From positions 1,038,501 through 1,102,500 of the forward strand of contig JACVVK020000095.1 of the NCBI GenBank assembly GCA_018292915.2: a stretch of 64,000 nucleotides of DNA, read 5' to 3'. Of the stretch, positions 10,792 through 20,292 are shown piece after piece. Made by a program: the position numbers and the translations under genes. The notes below the pieces were generated by a model, which was given only the letters and a program-made list of their open reading frames with translations, searched no databases and was not told where the DNA came from. Position 1 is the first letter of the stretch, and each line of letters starts with the position of its first letter. Source of the DNA: Batillaria attramentaria. Lineage: Eukaryota; Mollusca; Gastropoda; Batillariidae.

Positions 10792-13700
10792 AAAGTTAAC
10801 TTGGAGTGACAGGGTAAAACTGAAACTCAAATTATTACAGGCAGAATAGGGAGACACAATGATGAGGACAATGAAAATTTGGCACACATGCCAGTTTCTA
10901 TTTTGTCATTGCTAAACTACAAAATAAGATAGAAAGAAAATAATGATGAGAGAGAGAGAGAGACAGAGTGACAGCACAAAAAAGGTTGATTTGAACGTAC
11001 GACATGCTATGCACACATCCACATTTTACAACAGAGTGCCAAGTATTTTGTTTTTCATTACTATCATTACTACATTTCAAAATCATTACAGACATTAATA
11101 AAATGAACATGAGTCATAAAATGTGTTTATTATCAGTACCTTCATTTTTTGCAAAGGTAATATCCCTTGTTGCACAATCGACTCTGTGAACTGGACGCCA
11201 GACGGGCTGAAAAACACCACACTCTCTGGGACACCCTGGAACAGACACACAAACACACACTGTGGTCACTGGCCATCTTATTTTTTTTAAAGTGTTTATT
11301 CTGATGGAAAGAAAAGTATAAACGGTTTACAGTAAATACATTTACAAGTAATATAATACATGTACAGTTTCTCAACTCAACCTAAAAAGCAAAAAAAACA
11401 AAAACCAAACAAACATAAAACAAAAACAAACGAACACAAACAAGAGAGAGAGAGAGAAAAAAAAAGAAGAAAAAAGAGTGGAAGCAAAAGCCAATGCATA
11501 CTCTGTGTTCATGTGTAGCCATTTGTGTTTTCCATGGAATGGAATCTCATACTGTAGATCACACTATGAAAGCAAAGTTTCTTTACCTCTTTTTTAATGA
11601 CATCTGCAACATCGTCTTGCAGTCTTTCACTCGGTCCAGTTTCATACGCAATAATTTCTTGTACCTGGTAATCTGTAAAAAACAAAACTGTGCACTTTTA
11701 TTATGGGAATTACAGATTGTTAAAATTATACCAAAATATGTTTGCGAAGAAAATATACAAAACAAAAGAAACAAAACAAAACAAGCCAACACCAACAACA
11801 ACCAACAAACAAAAATTAAAATTATATACACGCACCTTTTGCACCAAGTTCCTTTAGAAGAGTGTCTCGCCGAATCTGTGCACATGGATACAGGAGAGGT
11901 TTTGATTCCTTGTTCACTGAAACTGAAGGAAAACACTTACTACATCACTAGAGGATGACACGCTATACTGATTAGTCAAAGAAAAACCTGGAGTTTGTTT
12001 GTTTACCTGTCTCTAAAATAACTTCAGCCAGTGCTTCAGCATTGCCAGTCTCTTGTCCCTCTGGATGAAAACCTGCGGCCCGAGCTGCAACAGTCACGAA
12101 AAACGAAATCAGGGCTGGGTCATAAAAAATTAAATAGCCTAGCTTCTTAACTCAGACACTGAAAAATTCAAGACGGACATAAAATTTACTTACACGGTAG
12201 TGAATCTCCTGAAGTAAAAAATCAAAAGAACTTGATGGAAAACAGAAAACACACAGTCTCTGATTGACGTCAGTGCATCCTGCGTTAGTTAGCAGCTGTC
12301 ATCCGTCTCAAAAGCACAACACCTGGATGTGAATAACAGCATAGATGTAATCTTCATTCAGTACCTGCAGCTGCTGTTGCCTCCCCAACTACAAAACAAC
12401 GTAGAGATGAAGGGTCAAATGTATCACCAGATTCTGCACACGGAAAATAAACAGACCTTTTGAATGCCAGGGATTATGAAAAGACTCGTCCGACAGCCCA
12501 CAGACTAGTGAAAATACCGTTGGACTAGTTAAATTGTTTTACCACTGGCCCGCCGGACTAGTTGAGATTACGAGGCAAAGCTTGCTCTATTTTCACAGAA
12601 CTGAATGCACAAGGTACTGTCAGCGAGCCCCCCCCCCCCCCCCCCCCTCAGTTTCTGTTGTGACGCTGGGGTGAGAGTAACTATTTTTAGTGCGAGCCAC
12701 TCGCTACAACTCTCCGTAAAAACCTCAGTGAGTGCTGAGCGGTTTCTCCCCGAAGCGCGCCGCGCGCGTGCATCCCAGACATCAGGAAACCCTTCATGGC
12801 GACCGCGTGTTCATAACAGTTATCAAAGTGTTGTGAATCTTTTTTTTTTTATTTACGAATAGGTCTATATTTGACAAAATGTATTTTTGGGCTAGTGGAA
12901 ATGGTTTCGGGCTAGCTGGTTTTAAATCTTGCTAGCCGGAAGGACTAGCAAGATTTTTTCAGCTTTCATAACCCCTGATGCTACTACTGTCATATCGAAT
13001 GCATTCCTGGCAGAATTACAAGAATGGCAGCACTGTCCAAACGGATTATCACAGACAGACTTATAGCTTCGTAAGTGACAAATTCTTTGGCCTGTCATGA
13101 TGTACATTGCTACTCTGTAAGTGAAAGCATGTGACTTGCACTCACAGGAGCTTGTGCGTTCACCTTAGCTCCTGGCATGCTGTGCCAAGCAACTGCAAAA
13201 ACCCCAAACATCCTTACTAGTCCCGATTACTATTATACCAATATAATGACCACTGAGTGCCAAATTGAACAGAAACACCCCTGATACTATCACTGAAACT
13301 TGCTGCTGCATGCAGCAAAATCTGCCCCATCCCATAAAGTTGTTTCTCTACAGAGAAACCTAAAAACATACCTTTCAGCAAACTAGAAGCTCGAGACACT
13401 GCCTGAACTGACCGAGGACTTGTGAGGATCACACCAGACAAGTTGTCAGCCTGCCGTAGAGCTGATGCTAGCTCCCTTTGGTTGACAAACTTGAAGGCAA
13501 GAACGGGAACCACTAGAGGTCTGTAGCCTGCATGTGTGAGGGCCTGAAATATACAGGAAATATAGTGAAAATCAGAGCAACTGGTGTGATAATAAACTGC
13601 ATAACGAGATATTTCTGTTTTATTTTATTCCTGCTATGTCGCTCTCTTGGCGCACTCGCAGCGAAGGCACGAGATACAACAGAATACAACTCAAATACTT

Positions 13701-14142
13701 TATTAACAGAAAATGCGGGGAGAGCAAAATCGAAGAAGAACCCAGAACGCTGTGCAGGGCTGCTTATATACTAAACAGGTCAGATCTAGAACATTCCTCA
13801 ACTTACTGGCAAGTTCGAAATCTTTGCAAGGTGATGCAATCTACTGACATTACTGCACCAGCATGTTCTGGGATGGTCTAGAAATTTCCATCAAAATGCA
13901 GTGGCTTTTCGCGATCTCTACGACACATCTCAGCTTGAAGATTGTTCTCATACACAAAGAACTTTGTCAGCTTGAGCGATGAAAGTGGCTTACATCAAAC
14001 AGCAACAATAACAGCAAGTGAGGGAGAAACGACTAATCTGTTATACCTCAACAAAGTGATCCTCCTGTTCTTCCTTAGGTGCCTTCAGTAACAGTACACA
14101 CTGTTTGCGAGGGACTTGGGTGTGTCCTGTGGATCCAGCCAT
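10576..14142 (-). CDS. UROS: Uroporphyrinogen-III synthase, 8 exons
   Basis: Minus-strand exons: 14142-14047, 13543-13372, 12433-12365, 12084-12007, 11922-11836, 11672-11587, 11235-11140 and 10716-10576. All have GT/AG borders, the phases agree and the sum is 825 bases, giving 274 aa against about 265 in vertebrates. The enzyme closes and inverts ring D of hydroxymethylbilane to give uroporphyrinogen III, the fourth step from ALA in haem synthesis, in the cytosol. Family landmarks: the Met-started strand with VLLLKAPKEE, the LSGVILTSPRSVQA segment, CFVVGEATA, GNAEALAEVI, PLLYPCAQIRRDTL, VQEIIAYET, VVFFSPSGVQF and YALGPTTQKAV. The TSPR, PC, YET, FSPSG and GPTT positions match the HemD fold. 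The last acceptor is preceded by a TG repeat. It lies head to head with MLLT10, with transposons between them. Confidence 0.93.
10729..10788. repeat. (CA)n microsatellite next to the UROS exon 8 acceptor
   Basis: About 30 CA units end 12 bases from the 3' splice site of the last UROS exon. In the sense of the gene this is a (TG)n run standing where a polypyrimidine tract would be expected, with only gcgctatattaag between it and the exon. Confidence 0.9.
13632..13794 (-). mobile_element. Short LTR-like repeat, copy 1 (possible solo LTR)
   Basis: On the minus strand the unit begins TGTTCTAGATCTGACC, has a TATA box (GTATATAAGCAG), then AATAAAGTATTTGAG 65-70 bases later, and ends GCGACATAGCA. 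TG...CA ends, a TATA box and a nearby polyadenylation signal are the layout of a very short LTR. The bases ttcc flank both ends. A related copy lies at 41607-41772 in the other orientation. It sits in UROS intron 1. No internal region, primer-binding site or gag/pol is present. Confidence 0.5.
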
Positions 14143-14363
14143 CCTTCAGTCTGTAGTTACTCTGCCTGACCACACAGTTAATGTAAGCTAAATTTACACC
14201 TCAAGCCACAACAAACATTCTACATATCTACATTCATAATGTTTTGGCAAATATGATGACAGGTGTACAATAAAGGCTGTACGCTTTTCTTATGTGCTTA
14301 AAGCACTGTTTATAACTGGGATTTATAACCTTTTTATCAAGTTCCATCATTCTTCTGTTTTAA

Positions 14364-14646
14364 CCTTTGCCGTACTTCCTGGGCCATGGTGGACCCACAG
14401 GTGCATGCTAATGCCAATATCTCCGAAAACTGGCACTATCTGGTGTGCCTTGGAACTGTGAAGCAAGAAATGTCTATGCTCCCAAGTTTCAGCAGGGGTG
14501 CACACAGACTCTGGTTTCAGGTTGCGGACTGGTGTCAGGCATGCAAGGTCAGCACGTGGCCACAGGAACAGGGAGCCAGCATCTTTATAAGGAACCCGGG
14601 CCCATGTAGTATGGGTTGCCAGTGACACATGCAAGTACAGCAAAAG
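14364..14646. mobile_element. piggyBac-like MITE, 283 bp, TTAA-flanked
   Basis: Ends are CCTTTGCCGTACTTCC on the left and, read inward on the other strand, CTTTTGCTGTACTTGC on the right. Both are flanked by TTAA (14360-14363 and 14647-14650), the target of piggyBac elements. The short open frames within have no recognised similarity, so it is non-autonomous. It lies in the UROS upstream region, 220 bases from the start codon. Confidence 0.75.
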
Positions 14647-15269
14647 TTAAAATGATCATAATTACTTTGTAAAGTTTTTAAAATTTAATTACGAGTGTGA
14701 CCATATATTGATCTATTACAGTGGAAGCTCAGAAAAACCCTCCTTACATGAAAGTTCGGTGACATTTGGTGCAGTTCTACAAATTACAGTGTTACTGTGT
14801 TTATACACTGAGGGGCGAAAGTTAAGGGCCGGAAGAAGAATTACCTCTCAAAAACAAACAACTCAACACAACACCTTCATCTCAAAGAATCTTTTAATAC
14901 AACATCTTAGCTTTCAAATCATGTAAACAAAATCAATAACAACGGAATTCCATTCGCGCAGCAAGCGTCCAAAGTACCCAACCCCCCATTTCAAAAGTTG
15001 CAAGGAACGTCGTTCGGCTTATCAAAGTTCAATAACTGGTGTGACCACCCCGGGCAGCAAGGCATTCGCCAATTCTTGATCGCATGGAATGGACGTGGTT
15101 CTGGAGCACCTGTTGAGGGATTGCCATCCACTCCTGCTGCAGGAACCGGAAGAGTTGGGCACCATCAACAGGTTGGGGGTGATTGTCCATGACCCGGCGC
15201 TCAAGAATGTCCCACAGATGTTTTATGGGCACCAGATCGGGAGATCGGGCAGGCCAATCCAATCGCACA

Positions 15270-18200
15270 CCCTACATGGTCCAACCCTTGTCGTGGGGTA
15301 GTGGCTTGTGTACCTCAATGACCCAGAGAGCTACGCCAGCGGGAGCACGTGCTCCTGGCAGGGTCACCCAAGCTGGACAGGTCGAAGGGTAGAGGTCAGA
15401 CGAATGTGGACCACCTCTCCAAGAGGCTAAACGGGTTTGCGTAGGGTTAACAGCCCTACCTGTAAAAAAACATAACGTTACAGAAGCATCGACAGCAACA
15501 AACCAAAACATTCACCTGGGCAAGGAAGGGTCTCCATCCCGGAGACCTATGACGCATTGCAGTGAAAGCCGAAAGGAAGCTGCAAGGCCGACCCCCCTTC
15601 TAACACCCAGGACAATGACGAGAGTAGCCACATGGAACATCAGGACAATGTATGAAGTAGGAAGGACCATACAAGTAGCAAGAGAGATGAAGAACTACAA
15701 GATAGGAGTACTGGGACTGAGTGAGACAAGGTGGCTACAGACAGGACAGCTGAGATTTTCATCGGGAGAGCAATTGCTGTACTCGGGACACACAGAGGAT
15801 GGAGCCCCCCACACTGAGGGCGTGGCCCTGATGCTGGCACCGGAGGCACAGCGGGCACTCATCGGCTGGGAACCTGTCAACTCCCGCATCATCACAGCCA
15901 AATTCATCACCAAGAAGAAAGACATCAAGCTAAACATCATCCAGTGCTACGCTCCCACCAATGATGCGGAAGAGGAGAAAAAAGACGACTTCTACCAACA
16001 ACTACAGACAGTGATAGATAGAGGAGGAGCCAAGGACATGACCATACTGATGGGAGACTTCAACGCCAAGATTGGATCAGACAACACAGGCTATGAGAAC
16101 ACCATGGGAACACACGGACTGGGACAGATGAACGAAAATGGCGAGCGCTTTGCAAACTTTTGTGCCCTGAACCAGCTAGTGATAGGAGGCAGCATCTTCC
16201 CACACAAGCGCATCCACAAGGCCACATGGAGATCGCCGGACCATGTCACGGAGAACCAGATTGATCACATCTGCATTAGCCGGAAGTTCAGGAGATCGTG
16301 GCGAGATGTGCGCGTGATGAGGGGTGCCGATGTATCATCAGACCACCACCTTCTTGCTACAACACTGAGACTTCGGCTTAAGAGACACACCAACGCCAAC
16401 AACACACGGACCAGGTACAACGTTGGCCTACTCAGGAACACAGAGACACAAGCAGCATTCCGGATCAGCCTTTCCAACAGGTTCCAGCCACTGCAAGACC
16501 TGATAGAAGACAGTGGAATGGATATCGAGACACAGTGGGAACACAGCAAGAAACTCTGGCACGACACATGCGAAGAGGTCCTTGGCAAGAGAAAGACCCA
16601 ACACAAGGAATGGATCTCTGCTGATACCATCCAGAAGCTGGAAGTTAGGAAAAAGAAGAAAACTGCACTGAACACGAGCCGAACAAGAAGAGCTAAGGCA
16701 AAGGCACAGGAAGAATACACAGCAGCTGACAGAGAAGTGAAGAGGAGCACCAGAAAGGACAAGAGGGACTACATCGACAACCTGGCCAATCAAGCAGAGG
16801 AAGCAGCCGGACAAGGGAACCTAAAAGACCTGTACCAGGTGACCAAGAAGCTCGCGGGCAAGTTTCAGCAGACAGACAAACCAGTGAAGGACAAGAACGG
16901 GCACCCACTGACAACAACTGAGGAACAGCTGAAGCGATGGGCAGAACACTTCAGGGAGCTGTTAAATCGCCCCATCCCTGAAACACCACCAGACATCCCG
17001 CCAGCTGAGACAGAACTACCCATCAACTGCGACAAGCCCTCTAAGGCGGAGATCAGGAAAGCCATCATGACACTGAGAAGTGGGAAAGCTGCAGGGCCAG
17101 ACGAGATACCAGCAGAAGCCATCAAAGCAGACACAGAGACAGCCGTCAACATGCTGCACAGCCTATTCAGCAAGATCTGGGAGAAGGAAGAGGTGCCAGC
17201 CCAGTGGAAAGAAGGGATCGTCATCAAGCTGCCAAAGAAAGGGGATCTCAGGGACTGCAGCAACTACCGAGGGATCATGCTCCTGTCAGTGCCAGGCAAG
17301 GTTCTCAACAGAATTCTACTGGAGAGGATGAGGGAGGCAGTCGACCCTATGCTCCGAGACCAGCAGGCGGGCTTTCGCAGGAACAGGTCCTGCGCTGACC
17401 AGATCGCCAGCCTACGCATCATTGTTGAGCAGTCACTGGAGTGGAACTCCCCCCTCTACATCAACTTCATAGACTATGAGAAGGCCTTCGACAGTGTAGA
17501 CAGAGAGGCGCTGTGGAAGCTGCTAAGGCACTATGGAGTTCCCGGGAAGATCATCTCCCTGATCCAGTGCACCTACAAAGACATGAGCTGCAGGATTGCC
17601 CATGCCGGCCAGTTGTCAGAAAGCTTCGAGGTGAAGACCGGAGTCCGCCAGGGATGCCTGTTGTCCCCGTTCCTCTTCCTCCTGGTCATCGACTGGATCA
17701 TGAAGACCACCACAACAGGCAGGAAAAACGGGATACAGTGGACACTCTGGGCGCAGCTGGATGACCTCGACTTTGCGGACGACCTGGCGCTCCTGTCTCA
17801 CAGCCACAGCCAGATGCAGGACAAGACTACATGCCTGGAAGCCACATCAGCCGGAACAGGGCTCAAGATCAACAGGAGGAAAACCGAGCTGATGAAGATC
17901 AACACCACTGCCAACACACCAGTCACAGTCGGTGGAGAGCCCATCAGGGAGGTAGAGTCCTTTGTCTACCTGGGGAGTGTGGTTGATGGACAGGGAGGCA
18001 CAGACCGAGACGTCACAGCCAGAATCGGCAAGGCAAGAGCAGCAATGGTCATGCTGAAGAATATCTGGGCATCCAAAGTTGTCAGCATAAGAACCAAACT
18101 TTGCATCTTCAACTCCAACGTGAAGTCAGTTCTGCTTTACGGATGCGAAACATGGAGGACAACGAAGACGATGCAGCAGAAGATCCAGACATTTCTCAAC

Positions 18201-18567
18201 ACCTGTCTGAGGCGCATCTTCAACATCCGATGGCCAGAGAAGATCCGGAACGAAGAGCTGTGGGAGCGAGCAGGGCAGGAACCAGCGGCCAAGCAGATCC
18301 TGCGGAGGAAGTGGGGCTGGATTGGACACACCCTCAGGAAGCCAGCATCCAGCACCACACGCCAAGCCCTGACATGGAACCCACAGGGGAAAAGGAAGAG
18401 AGGCCGGCCTCGCAACAGCTGGAGGCGGGACACTGAGGCAGAGTTATATAAGCAGGGGACCAACTGGACTGGAGTGGCAAGACTAGCCCAGAACAGAGTA
18501 CGATGGCGAAGGGTTGTCGATGGCCTATGCTCCACGTGGAGCCAGGGGCCTAAGTAAGTAAGTAAGT
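15270..18567 (+). mobile_element. Full-length RTE-like non-LTR retrotransposon (LINE)
   Basis: A 3.3 kb element inserted in the Tc1 transposon. Target-site duplication aatccaatcgcaca is identical at 15256-15269 and 18568-18581. It has a 280-base 5' UTR, one long ORF and almost no 3' UTR, ending in (TAAG)n. Short microsatellite tails and absence of poly-A fit RTE-type elements. A perfect 14-bp duplication and an open ORF suggest a recent insertion. Confidence 0.9.
15549..18557 (+). CDS. LINE ORF: APE endonuclease and reverse transcriptase, 1002 aa
   Basis: This one-ORF polyprotein would nick target DNA and copy its own RNA into the break in the nucleus. The AP-endonuclease-like domain (about residues 22-275) shows ATWNIRTM, GLSETRW, MGDFNAKIG and SDHHLL. 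A basic linker follows, then the reverse transcriptase (about 500-770) with YRGIMLLSV, QAGFRRNRSCADQ, IDYEKAFDSVDREA, GVRQGCLLSPFLF and the catalytic LDFADDLALL near residue 740. The C-terminal part has LLYGCETW, WGWIGHTLRK and RGRPRNSWRRD, common to RTE/RTEX-type ORFs. A second possible start is the ATG at 15615, just before the endonuclease. No stop or frameshift occurs, so it may encode a working protein. The stop TAA (18555-18557) falls inside the TAAG tail. RTE assignment by motif style; clade not proven. Confidence 0.92.
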   Translation: MTHCSESRKEAARPTPLLTPRTMTRVATWNIRTMYEVGRTIQVAREMKNYKIGVLGLSETRWLQTGQLRFSSGEQLLYSGHTEDGAPHTEGVALMLAPEAQRALIGWEPVNSRIITAKFITKKKDIKLNIIQCYAPTNDAEEEKKDDFYQQLQTVIDRGGAKDMTILMGDFNAKIGSDNTGYENTMGTHGLGQMNENGERFANFCALNQLVIGGSIFPHKRIHKATWRSPDHVTENQIDHICISRKFRRSWRDVRVMRGADVSSDHHLLATTLRLRLKRHTNANNTRTRYNVGLLRNTETQAAFRISLSNRFQPLQDLIEDSGMDIETQWEHSKKLWHDTCEEVLGKRKTQHKEWISADTIQKLEVRKKKKTALNTSRTRRAKAKAQEEYTAADREVKRSTRKDKRDYIDNLANQAEEAAGQGNLKDLYQVTKKLAGKFQQTDKPVKDKNGHPLTTTEEQLKRWAEHFRELLNRPIPETPPDIPPAETELPINCDKPSKAEIRKAIMTLRSGKAAGPDEIPAEAIKADTETAVNMLHSLFSKIWEKEEVPAQWKEGIVIKLPKKGDLRDCSNYRGIMLLSVPGKVLNRILLERMREAVDPMLRDQQAGFRRNRSCADQIASLRIIVEQSLEWNSPLYINFIDYEKAFDSVDREALWKLLRHYGVPGKIISLIQCTYKDMSCRIAHAGQLSESFEVKTGVRQGCLLSPFLFLLVIDWIMKTTTTGRKNGIQWTLWAQLDDLDFADDLALLSHSHSQMQDKTTCLEATSAGTGLKINRRKTELMKINTTANTPVTVGGEPIREVESFVYLGSVVDGQGGTDRDVTARIGKARAAMVMLKNIWASKVVSIRTKLCIFNSNVKSVLLYGCETWRTTKTMQQKIQTFLNTCLRRIFNIRWPEKIRNEELWERAGQEPAAKQILRRKWGWIGHTLRKPASSTTRQALTWNPQGKRKRGRPRNSWRRDTEAELYKQGTNWTGVARLAQNRVRWRRVVDGLCSTWSQGPK

Positions 18568-20292
18568 AATCCAATCGCACAACCTGCTGATGCTGCATCT
18601 CATCCCTGACCACCCTGGCGCGGTGAGGCGTCGCGTTGTCCTCTTGTAGAGTTGCTCCTGGACCCATGGCACGCAGGGTAGGGATGATTCGAGGCCTCAG
18701 GATTTCATCTCTGTAGATTATTCCGGTTAGGTTGCCCCTGATTTGGTACAGGGGGGTTCTCCCTCTCTCATCAGTGGAAGCCAGCCCAGACCATGACTGA
18801 TACCCCGCCGTAGCGATCGTGCTCCTGGACGCAGGCGTCTATGAATCTCTCGCCTGGTCGTCTCCAGACACGTTTGCGGCCATCACAGTGCGACAGAGTG
18901 AAGCGAGATTCGTCTGGGAAGAGTACCATGCCCCACTGATGTCGATTCCAACGCTGATGGTTGCGGCAGAACGTCATGCGGGCACGGCGATGACGTGGCG
19001 TAAGGGGCAGACGGACGACAGCTTTCCTTGAGTGCAGGTTCACAGCATGCAAACGGCGGCTCACAGTCCTGCGGCTTACAGTGACGTTAGCAGCGGCTCT
19101 GAGGTTGCCGATCAACGCCCTGCAGGTGATGGTGCGGTTGCGGATGGTGCGGAGCTGGAGGTACCGATCATCGCGTCGATTGGTGCATCTCGGACGTCCA
19201 GACCGAGGACGCTCATCAGCACTTCCAGTGGTCTGGAAGCCGGCCTGGAGCCTGGAATGACAGAGTGACTCACTCTTAGCCGTCTGGAGACTTCACGGCC
19301 GGAAACGCCGCCCTGGAGCCATCCCAGCGCCCTTCCGCGATCCAGTGTTGAGAATTTCGTTCTTGGAGGCAAGGTTCTTGAGAGCCCCAGTGCCCGCCCC
19401 TAAATACCCATTCGAGTGCAACTTTTGGTGAGCAGTTTTCAGTATAGCCATGGCCTTCACGTGCAACAAACCAGAAATCTGCAGCAATACTGCTGCCCCA
19501 GAAAGCTGACGAAAGGCACAGTGAAAATCTCGTCATTTTACAACATTTTCACTGCCTCTGAAAACAATGTTGCTGAACATCAATGCTTGCAAAACAGGGT
19601 CAGGCACGTGGACCGATGTGTAAGGTTGCAAAAAAACCCAAGCTTGACATTTTTTTCATCATTTTGTATTGGCGTAAAAAATAAATACGTAAAATATGCA
19701 GATTTCTGAGGCCGGCCCTTAACTTTTGCCCTGCAGTATATTACTATTTTTGTAAAAATACCTGATCTCTGTCTCTGCTTACCTGCACTACAAAACCAAA
19801 TACACACTGTGACTGTCAGTCTCCTTCAGCAGCGTCGAAGAATTGCTTGGACATAAAGATTTCTTGCCATCAGGGACAAAATGACACCATCAGCTGTAAG
19901 AGAAAGGGGAATGATCACAGCCATTATCAGTGGCCTTCTAAAATGCAGTTGCATCCCTTGCTCCAGAAATCCGTTGCTGTCCTGGGAGTAACTACAAAGA
20001 ATCAACAAAATGCAGCACTCTTGCGTGCAGTGAACTTTAAGGAAGTTTCCTCTCTAAAACTATGAATGATGTGCCTAGGTTTGGTGACGAAAAAGAAACA
20101 GAAAGCTCACTGCATATCGTGCACTTCCCTCCCACAGACGTCCACCCACACATACGCATGCGCAATGACCTCCTTCCAAAATGAGGCAAGGGAAAATGGA
20201 GCGAAAAGCTCTTTCGCACCGACTCGAAACTATGTTCTAATTCCCAGGATCAGCCAGATCGTGGACACTTTTTCATTTTGACTTATGGTAAA

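Larger units (their letters stand above)
15029..19372 (-). pseudogene. Tc1-family transposase, broken
   Basis: The N-terminal helix-turn-helix part (GREVSRRLRVSHSVI) starts at 19372. The DDE core continues with RRTVSRRLHAVNLHSRK, LFPDESRFTLS, ATLQEDNATPH and, beyond the LINE, WPARSPDLVPIKHLWDIL ending near 15030. The frame slips near 19245 and again near 18775, and the LINE at 15270-18567 splits it just after VVRLD. Tc1 transposases are usually about 340 aa in one frame; here three frames and an insertion show it is dead. The catalytic D, D and E positions can still be seen in the pieces. Confidence 0.88.
14804..19738 (-). mobile_element. Tc1-like DNA transposon, interrupted by a LINE
   Basis: Inverted ends share AAAGTTAAGGGCCGG (left TACACTGAGGGGCGAAAGTT, right TACTGCAGGGCAAAAGTT read inward) and are flanked by TA at 14802-14803 and 19739-19740. 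Without the inserted LINE the element is about 1.6 kb, normal for Tc1. The transposase reads on the minus strand (see separate entry). It separates the UROS and MLLT10 start regions. Confidence 0.9.

Noticed and set aside
10733..10887. N-terminal extension of the last UROS frame through (CA)n
   Set aside because: The frame upstream of 10716 is intron and microsatellite; an AG acceptor and the protein family support the exon border at 10716.
14347..14643. 98-codon ORF upstream of UROS
   Set aside because: It spans the TTAA-flanked MITE from end to end and has no domain; a MITE is the simpler reading.
16265..17263. Long antisense ORFs across the intact LINE
   Set aside because: They mirror the codon structure of the sense ORF and have no recognised domain.
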